Of a DNA stretch of 64,000 bases, positions 1-7,752 are shown in pieces. The notes beneath the pieces are model-generated. The model made no database searches. It saw only the letters and a list, made by a program, of their open reading frames with translations, and was not told the origin of the DNA. The position numbers and the translations under genes are program-made. This DNA is from Streptomyces sp. ISL-96. GTDB taxonomy: Bacteria > Actinomycetota > Actinomycetes > Streptomycetales > Streptomycetaceae. Location: NCBI RefSeq assembly GCF_018614035.1, contig NZ_JAGGPA010000038.1:1-64000 (forward strand), read 5' to 3'. Each line of letters opens with the position of its first letter. Within the stretch, counting starts at the first letter, position 1.

Positions 1-21
1 CCTAAATCACCAGCATTGGGG

Positions 22-831
22 TTAGCCGTTGCCTGAGGCGAGTTCGCGACTGCGGTCGCGGGCCGCTTCCAGCGCGGCGATGAGGGCGGCTCGTACACCG
101 TGGTTTTCGAGCTCGCGGATCGCGTTGATGGTGGTGCCGGCCGGGGACGTCACTGCCTCGCGGAGCTTTACCGGGTGCTCGCCGCTGTCCCGGAGCATCA
201 CGGCCGCACCAATCGCCGCCTGGACGATCAGGTCGTGCGCCTGGGCTCGGGGCAGGCCGAGGAGGATGCCCGCGTCGGTCATCGCCTCGACGAGGTAGTA
301 GAAGTACGCCGGGCCGGACCCGGAGAGGGCGGTGGCCGCGTCCTGCTGGGACTCCGGGACGCGAAGCGTCTTGCCTACGCCGCCGAAGATCTCCTCGGTA
401 TGGAGGAGGTGCTCGGCCGTGGCGTGGGTGCCGGCCGAGATGACGGACATCGCCTCGTCCACGAGGGCGGGGGTGTTCGTCATGACGCGGACGACGGGGG
501 TGTTGGGGGCGAGGCGCTCTTCGAAGTACGACGTGGGGATGCCCGCTGCGCCGCTGATCACGAGGCGGTCGGCCGGGACGTGGGGGGCGAGCTCGTCGAG
601 CAGCTTGCCCATGTCCTGGGGCTTGACCGTGAGGATGAGGGTGTCGGCGCGCTTGGCGGCTTCGGCGTTGGACACCGGCTCTACGCCGTAGCGGGTGCGG
701 AGTTCTTCGGCTCGCTCCGGGCGGCGGGCGGTTACCAGGAGGTCTGCGGGGCGCCAGCCGGCTCGGATCATTCCGCTGAGCAGGGCCTCGCCGATTTTTC
801 CGGTGCCGAGGAATGCGACTGTCTGGGTCAT
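22..831 (-). CDS. proC: Pyrroline-5-carboxylate reductase
   Basis: Catalyses the last step of proline synthesis in the cytoplasm, reducing 1-pyrroline-5-carboxylate to L-proline with NAD(P)H. The product is 269 residues, the usual family length. The N-terminus has a Rossmann motif (AFLGTGKIGEALLSG, about residues 6-20). The C-terminal half has the family signature region with ALSGSGPAYFYY and a VTSPAGTT stretch. I chose the ATG at 831 because a GAGGTG ribosome site lies 7 nt upstream and the Rossmann strand begins right after it; reading further upstream adds 21 residues unlike the family. It stands alone, with the ABC permease gene ending 143 bp upstream. The window begins just past its stop codon, so its 3' context is unknown. 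Confidence 0.96.
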   Translation of the reverse strand: MTQTVAFLGTGKIGEALLSGMIRAGWRPADLLVTARRPERAEELRTRYGVEPVSNAEAAKRADTLILTVKPQDMGKLLDELAPHVPADRLVISGAAGIPTSYFEERLAPNTPVVRVMTNTPALVDEAMSVISAGTHATAEHLLHTEEIFGGVGKTLRVPESQQDAATALSGSGPAYFYYLVEAMTDAGILLGLPRAQAHDLIVQAAIGAAVMLRDSGEHPVKLREAVTSPAGTTINAIRELENHGVRAALIAALEAARDRSRELASGNG

Positions 832-973
832 GCGGTTCACCTCGCCGGTGGGGCTGTGATGGGGTGCGTTCTTGTTCTTTGCGTCCGGGTACATCCTCGC
901 ACCGGGGTGCGGGGTGGGGGTGCGGTGTCCGGTGGGCGGGACGTTGCCGGGGTGGGGTGCAGCTTGGGATCCT

Positions 974-1711
974 TCAGGCTGTGCGGCGGCGGAGGGTGGC
1001 TGCTCCCAGGGTGAGGACCAGCAGGGCGCAGGTCGCCACGATCGTGGCGTCGCGGACGAAGGTGACCGTGACGTCCGTGTGGCGCAGGACCTCGTTCATG
1101 CCGTCCACGGCGTACGACATGGGCAGCACGTTCGAGATCGCCTCCAGGGCCGGCTGCATCGTGTCGCGCGGGGTGAACAGGCCGCACAGGAGCAGCTGCG
1201 GGAAGATCACCGCCGGCATGAACTGGACCGCCTGGAATTCCGACGCGGCGAAGGAGGAAACGAAGAGGCCCAGCGCTGTGCCGAGTAGTGCGTCGAGCAG
1301 GGCGATCAGGAGCAGGAGCCAGGGGGAGCCGACTACATCGAGGCCCAGGAGCCAGAGGGAGACCCCTGTGGCTACGGCTGATTGGACTACGGCCAGGGCG
1401 CCGAAGGCCAGGGCGTACCCCGCGATCAGGTCGGCCTTGCCCAGGGGCATGGCGAGAAGGCGTTCGAGGGTGCCCGAGGTGCGTTCGCGCAGTGTGGCGA
1501 TCGACGTCACCAGGAACATCGTGATGAGCGGGAAGATGCCCAGGAGCGATGCCCCGATGGAGTCGAAGGTCTGCGGTGACGCGTCGAAGACGAAGCGCAG
1601 CAGCGTGATCATCACTACCGGGATGAGGAGCAGCAGGGCGATCGTGCGGCGGTCGTGGCGGAGCTGGGCCAGGACTCGGGCTGCGGTGGCGAGGGTGCGG
1701 GAAGCGTTCAT
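974..1711 (-). CDS. ABC-2 type exporter permease (DrrB-like)
   Basis: Membrane subunit of a two-gene ABC exporter. The 245-residue product has about six hydrophobic segments, starting at residues 22-42 (TIALLLLIPVVMITLLRF). The cytoplasmic motif RERTSGTLERLLA after the second segment is typical of DrrB/ABC-2 permeases. The start overlaps the stop of the ATPase gene by 4 bp (ATGA at 1708-1711), so the two are translationally coupled. The family exports drugs, lipids or polysaccharides; nothing here identifies the substrate, and no dedicated TetR regulator is adjacent. Confidence 0.88.
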   Translation of the reverse strand: MNASRTLATAARVLAQLRHDRRTIALLLLIPVVMITLLRFVFDASPQTFDSIGASLLGIFPLITMFLVTSIATLRERTSGTLERLLAMPLGKADLIAGYALAFGALAVVQSAVATGVSLWLLGLDVVGSPWLLLLIALLDALLGTALGLFVSSFAASEFQAVQFMPAVIFPQLLLCGLFTPRDTMQPALEAISNVLPMSYAVDGMNEVLRHTDVTVTFVRDATIVATCALLVLTLGAATLRRRTA

Positions 1712-2496
1712 CGGAGCGTCTCCTGGCGGGAATTGGCCTCGTCCACCAGGTGGAGGAAGGCCGCTTCGACTGTGGCGGTGTGGGTGCGGTCGCGGAGAGC
1801 GTCGGGAGTGTCCTCGGCCAGGATCTCGCCTTCGCGCATGAGGAGCAGGCGGTGGCAGCGCTCGGCCTCGTCCATCACGTGGGAGGAGATGAGAAGGGTG
1901 GTTCCGCGGTCCGCCAGGGTGTGGAAGAGGGTCCACAGGTCGCGGCGCAGGACGGGGTCGAGGCCGACGGTCGGTTCGTCGAGGACCAGGAGTTCGGGCG
2001 TGGACAGGAGTGCTACGGCCAGGGAGACGCGGCTGCTCTGACCGCCGGAGAGGTTGCCGGCCAGGGCCGTTTCGTGCGAGGTGAGGTCGACGTCCGCGAT
2101 GGCCCGGGTGACGGCGTCGTGGCGGGCTTCGCGGTGGTTGCGGCCCGGCTGGAGGACTGCCGCGAAGTAGTCCAGGTTCTGGCGGACGGTCAGGTCCGAG
2201 TAGATGGAGGGGGCCTGGGTCACGTAGCCGATGCGGGGACGCAGGACGGCTGCGCCTGCCGGGTGGCCCAGGACTTTCAGTGTGCCGGTGACCTTGGCCT
2301 GGGTGCCGACGATGGCTCGCATGAGGGTTGTCTTGCCGCAGCCGGAGGGTCCCAGGAGGCCCGTGATCCTGCCTCGGGGTACGGCGAAGTCGAGGCCGCG
2401 GAGGACGGTGCGGGGGCCGCGTACGACGGTGAGGCCGTGGGCGGTCACGGCGGCCCCCTCTGCCGTGGCGGCGGGTCCGGGGGAATAATTCATCAT
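1708..2496 (-). CDS. ABC exporter ATP-binding protein (DrrA-like)
   Basis: Energises the permease encoded just downstream. The 262-residue protein carries Walker A (GPSGCGKTT, about residues 49-57), a signature motif in the unusual form LSGGQSSRVSLA, Walker B with the catalytic Glu (LLVLDEPTVGLDP) and the switch His (ISSHVMDEAERC). Two adjacent ATGs lie at 2496 and 2493; a GGAGG site upstream of them fits either. The 265 bp between this gene and the divergent SulP gene should carry both promoters, but I see no clear operator there. The Ser-Ser in place of the usual Arg-Gln after LSGGQ is mildly unusual. Confidence 0.9.
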   Translation of the reverse strand: MMNYSPGPAATAEGAAVTAHGLTVVRGPRTVLRGLDFAVPRGRITGLLGPSGCGKTTLMRAIVGTQAKVTGTLKVLGHPAGAAVLRPRIGYVTQAPSIYSDLTVRQNLDYFAAVLQPGRNHREARHDAVTRAIADVDLTSHETALAGNLSGGQSSRVSLAVALLSTPELLVLDEPTVGLDPVLRRDLWTLFHTLADRGTTLLISSHVMDEAERCHRLLLMREGEILAEDTPDALRDRTHTATVEAAFLHLVDEANSRQETLR

Positions 2497-2761
2497 GTGT
2501 TGAATATCCTCCGGGTGGGCCTGCGCGTCAAGAGCCTCGCGAGGGGAGGGGTGGCCTCGCCTCGTGGTGTTCGGGGGCGCGGGTAGGGGGCAGAGGCGGC
2601 GTGCGGGGGTGCGGGGCGGCGCAGGCGGGCAGCGGCGCGATCGGAAGCGGAGCGTCCGCCTCCTTCGCGCTTCGATGGGCACCGATGCGTTCCGGAAAGT
2701 CCTGGGATGTCCAACTCCGTTACCGGACAATTGAGTTCGTCGTCCAGACGGAGGTTTCCTC

Positions 2762-4333
2762 TTGCGTGTGCGTGGTCTGTCGTTGCGCCGAGCCGACTTC
2801 ACCGCTTCTCTCGTCGTGTTCCTCGTCGCCCTGCCGCTGTGCGTGGGCATCGCCGTCGCCTCCGGCGTACCGGCCGAGCTCGGCCTGATCACCGGCATCG
2901 TCGGCGGGCTCGTCGCCGGAGCGCTCCCCGGCAGCAGCCTGCACGTCAGCGGTCCGGCGGCCGGGCTCACCGTGCTCGTGTACGAAGCCGTTCAGCGGTA
3001 CGGCGTCGCCGCGCTCGGGGTGCTGGTGGTGGCCGCCGGGCTGCTGCAGGTGGCCATGGGGGTGCTGAGGCTCGGGCGGTGGTTCCGGGCGATTTCCGTC
3101 GCCGTCGTCCAGGGCATGCTCGCCGGGATCGGGTTGGTGCTGGTGACCGGGCAGGTGTACGCCATGGCCGATGCGGAGGCGCCTGCGGGTGGGGTGGCCA
3201 AGGTGCTTGGGTTGGGTGGCTTGGTTGGTGGGCTGGGTGAGGCCGGGGTCGCCGCTGCCGCGTTGGGAGTGGGGACCATTGCGGTGCTCGTCGGGTGGCC
3301 CCGGTGGCGGGCTGCGGCCCGGGTGGCGCCGGCGCCGCTCGTGGCGGTGGCGCTGGCGGCGGTGGCGACCGCGGTGCTGGATCTGCCGGTGCGGCGCGTG
3401 GAGGTGCACGGGCTGCTGGACGCGGTGCAGCCGCCGGGGGCCGATTCATTCGCGCGGCTGGTGGGGGGTGGGGTCGGGGTCTGGGGCGGGGTTGTCGGGA
3501 CGGTGCTGGCGTTCGCGCTGATTGCCTCCGCCGAGTCGCTGTTCAGCGCGACCGCCGTCGACCGGCTGCACGATGGGCCGCGTACCGATTACGACAAGGA
3601 GCTGATCGCACAGGGCGCGGGCAACACGGTCTGCGGGGCGCTCGGGGCGCTGCCGATGACCGCCGTCATCGTGCGCAGCGCCGCCAATGTGCGGGCTGGT
3701 GCGCGCACGAAGGCCTCGCGGGTGCTGCACGGGGTGTGGCTGCTGGTTTTCGCGGCCGCCGTGCCGGCGGCGCTCGGGGTGATTCCGGTGGCGGCGCTGG
3801 CGGGGGTTCTTGTGCACGCGGGCTGCAAGCTGATTCCCGTACGGGAGTTGGTGCCGCTGTGGCGGGAGCATCGGGGCGAGGTGGTCGTGCTGGTTGTTAC
3901 GGCCGGGGCGATCGTGGTGACGAACCTCTTCGAAGGGGTGCTGGTGGGGTTGCTGCTCGCCGTCGCCAAGACCGCGTGGGACACCAGTCAGGTGCATGTG
4001 GAGACGGAGGATCTGGGCGCGGTGGACGGGCTTCTGGTGCGGGTGCGTGGGAATGCGACGTTCCTGCGGCTGCCGAAGCTGATGGGCGCGCTGGAGGCAC
4101 TGCCGGACGACCGCCCCGTACAGCTGGACCTGGGCGGTCTGCGACACGTCGACCATGCGTGCGCGGCGGCGTTGGAGGGGTGGGCGGGGCGGAGTGGGGT
4201 GGAGGGAGTGGAGGGTATGCGATCTGGTGGTGCGGATGGGGGTGGTGCGGTTGCGGGTGGTGCGGCTGCGAGTGTGGCACCTCGCGGTGGGGCCGGCGTT
4301 GGTTCGCGGGTCAGGGGTGGGGTGTCCGGCTGA
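2762..4333 (+). CDS. SulP-family inorganic anion transporter
   Basis: Predicted inner-membrane secondary transporter of the SLC26/SulP family (sulfate, bicarbonate or a similar anion). The 523-residue protein opens with the family N-terminus (ADFTASLVVFLVALPLCVG). It has 10-12 hydrophobic helices and a shortened STAS-like region (about residues 415-475, including VQLDLGGLRHVDHACAAALE). The TTG start at 2762 is supported by GGAGG at 2750-2754 with 7-nt spacing; a GTG two codons later is the alternative. After about residue 478 the sequence becomes a Gly/Ala/Val-rich tail of some 45 residues that does not look conserved and may be terminal drift. Relatives are sometimes fused to or paired with carbonic anhydrase; none is present here, so the substrate is undetermined. 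Confidence 0.88.
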   Translation: MRVRGLSLRRADFTASLVVFLVALPLCVGIAVASGVPAELGLITGIVGGLVAGALPGSSLHVSGPAAGLTVLVYEAVQRYGVAALGVLVVAAGLLQVAMGVLRLGRWFRAISVAVVQGMLAGIGLVLVTGQVYAMADAEAPAGGVAKVLGLGGLVGGLGEAGVAAAALGVGTIAVLVGWPRWRAAARVAPAPLVAVALAAVATAVLDLPVRRVEVHGLLDAVQPPGADSFARLVGGGVGVWGGVVGTVLAFALIASAESLFSATAVDRLHDGPRTDYDKELIAQGAGNTVCGALGALPMTAVIVRSAANVRAGARTKASRVLHGVWLLVFAAAVPAALGVIPVAALAGVLVHAGCKLIPVRELVPLWREHRGEVVVLVVTAGAIVVTNLFEGVLVGLLLAVAKTAWDTSQVHVETEDLGAVDGLLVRVRGNATFLRLPKLMGALEALPDDRPVQLDLGGLRHVDHACAAALEGWAGRSGVEGVEGMRSGGADGGGAVAGGAAASVAPRGGAGVGSRVRGGVSG

Positions 4334-4363
4334 GCTTTCCCCTACCCACCCCTTCCCGTAACC

Positions 4364-4440
4364 GGGGCTCCGCCCCAGACCCCGGTCCTCAAACGCCGGA
4401 CGGGATGAAATAGGGGCCGGGGTAGCTGGGCTCCGCCCAG
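4364..4440. terminator. Paired GC hairpins between convergent genes; dispersed Streptomyces repeat
   Basis: Two perfect GC hairpins lie between the converging SulP and 4539-5045 genes. One is GGGGC-TCC-GCCCC at 4364-4376; the other is CTGGGC-TCC-GCCCAG at 4426-4440. They flank the sequence CTCAAACGCCGGACGGG near 4388-4404. The same unit recurs at 13117-13212, partly inverted. It probably acts as a bidirectional terminator and belongs to a dispersed Streptomyces intergenic repeat. Confidence 0.6.
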
Positions 4441-4538
4441 ACCGGCTGCATGCAAGCACGGGCGACCGACCCCGCCCGAGACCGGCCCGCACACGCCGGA
4501 CAGGCTCCGCTGCCCGGCCGGTCCTCCCACTGGCGGGG

Positions 4539-5045
4539 TCAATTCGGGCGGCGTCGCTTGGGGGGCTTCTTGCGGGCTGCGGGGTTGCCTGTGCGGGAGT
4601 GGCGGCGGCGTTCGTACTGGGTGAGGGCCGTCTCGTACTCGGTTCGGCGCAGCTTCTCGCCCGGCGCCTCGGTGAGGGAGCGGAAGAAGTACGCGAGGAG
4701 CGAGCCGATGAAGCCGATGGTTTTCAGGCTGCGCAGCGACGCCTCGGTGTCGGGGTCCGGGCGGCGTGCGTAGCCCGCCCAGGTGCGGCGGAAGGCGATC
4801 GCGCTGCAGATCGCGAACATGGCGATGACCAGGATGCTGACGAAGCCGCCGACGTCGGCGATCGCCAGGCCCTGGTAGGCGAAACGGAGGACGAAGCATC
4901 CGGCCGCCGCCGCTGCCAGGGAGCCGACGGCGACGCCGGCCCGGCGCAGCCCGTAGCCGTTGTCGTGGTTCAGCCAGGTCGTACCGAAGAAACGGATGGG
5001 CTCGGGCTGCGGGCCGGTCGGGGTGCCGTCGGGGTTATCGCTCAC
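4539..5045 (-). CDS. Small integral membrane protein, function unknown
   Basis: A 168-residue protein that I cannot assign to a named family. It has a polar N-terminus, two hydrophobic helices (about residues 36-58 and 63-85), a shorter hydrophobic patch near 110-120 (TIGFIGSLLAYFF), and a strongly basic C-terminus ending in RKKPPKRRRPN. The GTG start at 5045 fits a leaderless transcript: a near-consensus GATAAT lies 7 nt upstream at 5053-5058 (minus strand). It converges on the SulP gene, separated by GC hairpins. It probably sits in the cytoplasmic membrane with its basic tail inside. Confidence 0.72.
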   Translation of the reverse strand: MSDNPDGTPTGPQPEPIRFFGTTWLNHDNGYGLRRAGVAVGSLAAAAAGCFVLRFAYQGLAIADVGGFVSILVIAMFAICSAIAFRRTWAGYARRPDPDTEASLRSLKTIGFIGSLLAYFFRSLTEAPGEKLRRTEYETALTQYERRRHSRTGNPAARKKPPKRRRPN

Positions 5046-5080
5046 AGGGTCGATTATCCCCGGAGCGGGCGGGATGGAAG

Positions 5081-5398
5081 TCAGGCGCAGCGCGGGGCTA
5101 CGTAGCCGTCACTGCCGGTGTTGATGTAGGCGTCCGCGACGAACTGGCCGTTGGCGATGTTGTCCCAGAGGTTCGTGGTCCCGTACGGGCCCGTGACCGT
5201 CTCGCCCGGCTTCTGACAGTTGATCGGGACGCGTGCGCCGTACGGCAGGACCTTGACGATCCGGTACTGGGTGCCCGGACCGCTGCGTACGTTCACGCGG
5301 TAGCCGGGAGCGACCGGGTACAGCACCACCGACGCGTCGAGCGTGGAGACCGCTTCGTCGGCGCTTCCGGCGTTCACTTCGGTGTCTCCAATGGCCAT
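5081..5398 (-). CDS. Small SH3-like (bacterial SH3b) protein
   Basis: The 105-residue product carries a bacterial SH3b core, RVNVRSGPGTQYRIVKVLPYG, at about residues 34-54, which in the family binds peptidoglycan or peptides. A WDNIANGQFVADAYINTG segment resembles the SH3 end of secreted hydrolases. Two cysteines remain (one in the core, one near the C-terminus). The ATG at 5398 is chosen because GGGGGAGGG lies 4-5 nt upstream. No signal peptide is visible, which is odd for an SH3b protein, so it may be cytoplasmic or leave by another route. It is divergent from the Ser/Thr kinase gene; a role in sensing envelope fragments is possible but unsupported. Confidence 0.75.
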   Translation of the reverse strand: MAIGDTEVNAGSADEAVSTLDASVVLYPVAPGYRVNVRSGPGTQYRIVKVLPYGARVPINCQKPGETVTGPYGTTNLWDNIANGQFVADAYINTGSDGYVAPRCA

Positions 5399-5523
5399 TG
5401 GGCCCTCCCCCGTGGATGTTCGTATTCGTACGCCGCGCAGGCTAGCAAGCCACACCGACATCGCACGCATCATCGACTAGGCTCCGTGCGTCGCGCTTGC
5501 GGACGAACACACGGGGGTGGACG

Positions 5524-7710
5524 ATGCCGCCGCTGCGCAGCACCGGGACGGGACCGGAAGCGGAGCATCCGGAATATGCCGGGCAGTATCGGCTCAAGTC
5601 GGTACTGGGCTCGGGAGGCATGGGTGTGGTCCATCTGGCCACGTCTGCTTCCGGGTTGCGGCTCGCCGTCAAGGTGGTGCACGCCGACTTTGCCCAGGAT
5701 CCCGAGTTCAGGGCACGTTTCCGGCAAGAGGTCGCTGCCGCCCGTCGCGTGAGCGGTGCCTTCACCGCGCCCGTCGTCGACGCGGACACGGATGCCGAAC
5801 GCCCCTGGATGGCCACCCTTTACGTCGAGGGCCCCACGCTCGCCGAACGCGTCAAGCGGAATGGCCCGCTGGGTACGGAGGAGCTGCTCAGGCTCGGTGC
5901 GGGACTGGCTGAGTCGCTGCGCGACATCCACCGCGTCGGCGTGGTGCACCGGGATCTCAAGCCGAGCAACGTGCTGCTGGCCGCCGACGGGCCCAAGGTC
6001 ATCGACTTCGGCATATCCCGGCCGACCGACAGTGATCTGCGTACGGAGACGGGCAAGCTGATCGGTACGCCGCCCTTCATGGCGCCCGAGCAGTTCCAGC
6101 GCCCGCGCGAGGTCGGGCCCGCGGCGGATGTGTTCGCGCTGGGGTCCGTGCTGGTCCACGCGGCGACCGGCAGTGGGCCCTTCGACTCCGACAGCCCGTA
6201 CATCGTGGCGTACCAAGTCGTCCATGAGGAACCGGACCTGACGGGCGTTCCTGACGGTCTGGCCCCGCTGTTCGCCCGCTGCCTCGCCAAGGATCCCGCC
6301 GACCGGCCCACGCCTGACGCGCTGATGACGGCACTGCGGGCCGCCGCGTACCCGACCGGGGACGACACCCACGCCTTCATACCCGCACAGCGGATCCCTG
6401 GCCGGGCGGAGGGCGTGACGGAGGAGACGGCGGACAGTTCCACGCCGGGATCCGGCTCGGTCGCCGTGCCGTGCCCCGCTCGCGGGCGCGGTCGTCGGCG
6501 CGTGGTCCTCGCCTTGGCGCTGGGCTCCCTGGTCCTGGGTGGGGCCCTCGGTGTACGCACGCTGGCGGACGGCGGCGGCCGCCCAGAGACCGCTCCCGCC
6601 GTGCAGCAGTCCGGCACGGGGGCGGGGGCGGGTGCTCTGCCCTGGAGCGTCTCGCTGCGGGGCGGGAGCGGTGGTGGGAGCATCGCGCCTGTCTGCTCGT
6701 ACGCGGGGAGCTCCCTCTACTGCAACGCCCCCGGTATCCAGGCCTCCCGCCTGAGCCCTGCCGACGGCAGCGTCAGCTGGTCGAAGAGGTCGGCCAGTAC
6801 CTCGCAGCCGGTCTGGGACGGGAGTGCGCCCGTGCTCTCCGGCGGGCTGCTGCATGTCGTCGCACCCGGCGGGGACCGCCTGGAAGCCCTCGATCCGAAG
6901 TCCGGCAAGCGCCGTTGGAGCATCGGCCTCTCCGGACGGCCCGTGGCCCTCCTCGCGGCGAAGTCCGTGCTTCTCGTGGCCACGGGCGACGGAGCAGTCA
7001 AGGCCGTCAACAACACCACAGGGGAGACTCGCTGGACTCGGCCGCTCGGCGGGATCGGCACGCTGTGGATGGCCTCGCCCGGCCGCCCCGAAGGGCCCGT
7101 CTTCGCGGTTACGCCGTCTGCGGACGGCACGGCCAGCACCGTCCGCGCGGTCGATCCAGACAGCGGCACCATGCTGTGGGAGCAGCGGCTGAATGGGGTG
7201 CTCAACCCGGTCGGCGCGTCGGGCGAAGCTCTGTTTCTGCTGTCCAGTGACACCGATACGCAGACGCGCGCGGTCGTCCGCCTCGGCATCAAGGACCGCA
7301 CCGCCCGCCGCATCCCTCTCGTCACGCCGGTCAATCAGGCGCAGGCCACCGTGCGCGGAGACACGGCGTACATCTTCGGCGGCTCGGGCTCCCTCGTCGC
7401 CGTCGACACCGGCAGTGCTGGGAGCGCGCAGCAGGCCCAGCGGTGGCGGCTCGAAACAACGGTGAGCCGCGCCTCACGGCCGGTCGCGAGCGGGGACCGC
7501 GTCTATCTGACGGCGGCGGACGGGCGGCTGCTGGCGGTGGACGCCGCCGACGGGACGCTGCTGGGGCAGACCAGGCCCCGCATGGGTGAGGAGACCGATA
7601 CGGTCACCACCATCTTTCCCGCCCCCGTCCCCGCCGCGGGCAAGGTCTTCGCCACTGCCCCCGACGGGTCGGTCTTCGCCGTGGATGCCCGGGACCCCGG
7701 CCGCTGGTGA
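5524..7710 (+). CDS. Receptor-type Ser/Thr protein kinase with PQQ-type propeller sensor
   Basis: Transmembrane Hanks-type kinase of 728 residues. The kinase domain spans about residues 20-285: Gly loop GSGGMG at 29-34, ATP-anchoring Lys50 (AVKVV), catalytic HRDLKPSN with Asp144, DFG at 161-163 and an APEQ motif. A linker follows, then one helix (about residues 328-350, RVVLALALGSLVLGGALGV). The extracytoplasmic half is about 360 residues of PQQ-type beta-propeller repeats, such as LEALDPKSGKRRWS and VKAVNNTTGETRW. The ATG at 5524 has GGGGGTGG upstream. The propeller replaces the PASTA domains of PknB-type kinases, so the ligand is unlikely to be a muropeptide; it is unknown. It is convergent with ilvD. 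Confidence 0.92.
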   Translation: MPPLRSTGTGPEAEHPEYAGQYRLKSVLGSGGMGVVHLATSASGLRLAVKVVHADFAQDPEFRARFRQEVAAARRVSGAFTAPVVDADTDAERPWMATLYVEGPTLAERVKRNGPLGTEELLRLGAGLAESLRDIHRVGVVHRDLKPSNVLLAADGPKVIDFGISRPTDSDLRTETGKLIGTPPFMAPEQFQRPREVGPAADVFALGSVLVHAATGSGPFDSDSPYIVAYQVVHEEPDLTGVPDGLAPLFARCLAKDPADRPTPDALMTALRAAAYPTGDDTHAFIPAQRIPGRAEGVTEETADSSTPGSGSVAVPCPARGRGRRRVVLALALGSLVLGGALGVRTLADGGGRPETAPAVQQSGTGAGAGALPWSVSLRGGSGGGSIAPVCSYAGSSLYCNAPGIQASRLSPADGSVSWSKRSASTSQPVWDGSAPVLSGGLLHVVAPGGDRLEALDPKSGKRRWSIGLSGRPVALLAAKSVLLVATGDGAVKAVNNTTGETRWTRPLGGIGTLWMASPGRPEGPVFAVTPSADGTASTVRAVDPDSGTMLWEQRLNGVLNPVGASGEALFLLSSDTDTQTRAVVRLGIKDRTARRIPLVTPVNQAQATVRGDTAYIFGGSGSLVAVDTGSAGSAQQAQRWRLETTVSRASRPVASGDRVYLTAADGRLLAVDAADGTLLGQTRPRMGEETDTVTTIFPAPVPAAGKVFATAPDGSVFAVDARDPGRW

Positions 7711-7752
7711 GCGGTGAGCAGGCGGGCGGTAAGCGGTGAGCAGGCGCGCGCC

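Noticed and set aside
2762..4333. SulP plus carbonic anhydrase module.
   Set aside because: The C-terminal part is STAS-like followed by a low-complexity tail; no carbonic anhydrase domain or neighbouring gene is seen.
7710..7746. Direct repeat AGCGGTGAGCAGGCG (two copies, 22 bp apart) after the kinase gene.
   Set aside because: It is a minor duplication between convergent stops with no dyad symmetry or wider pattern.
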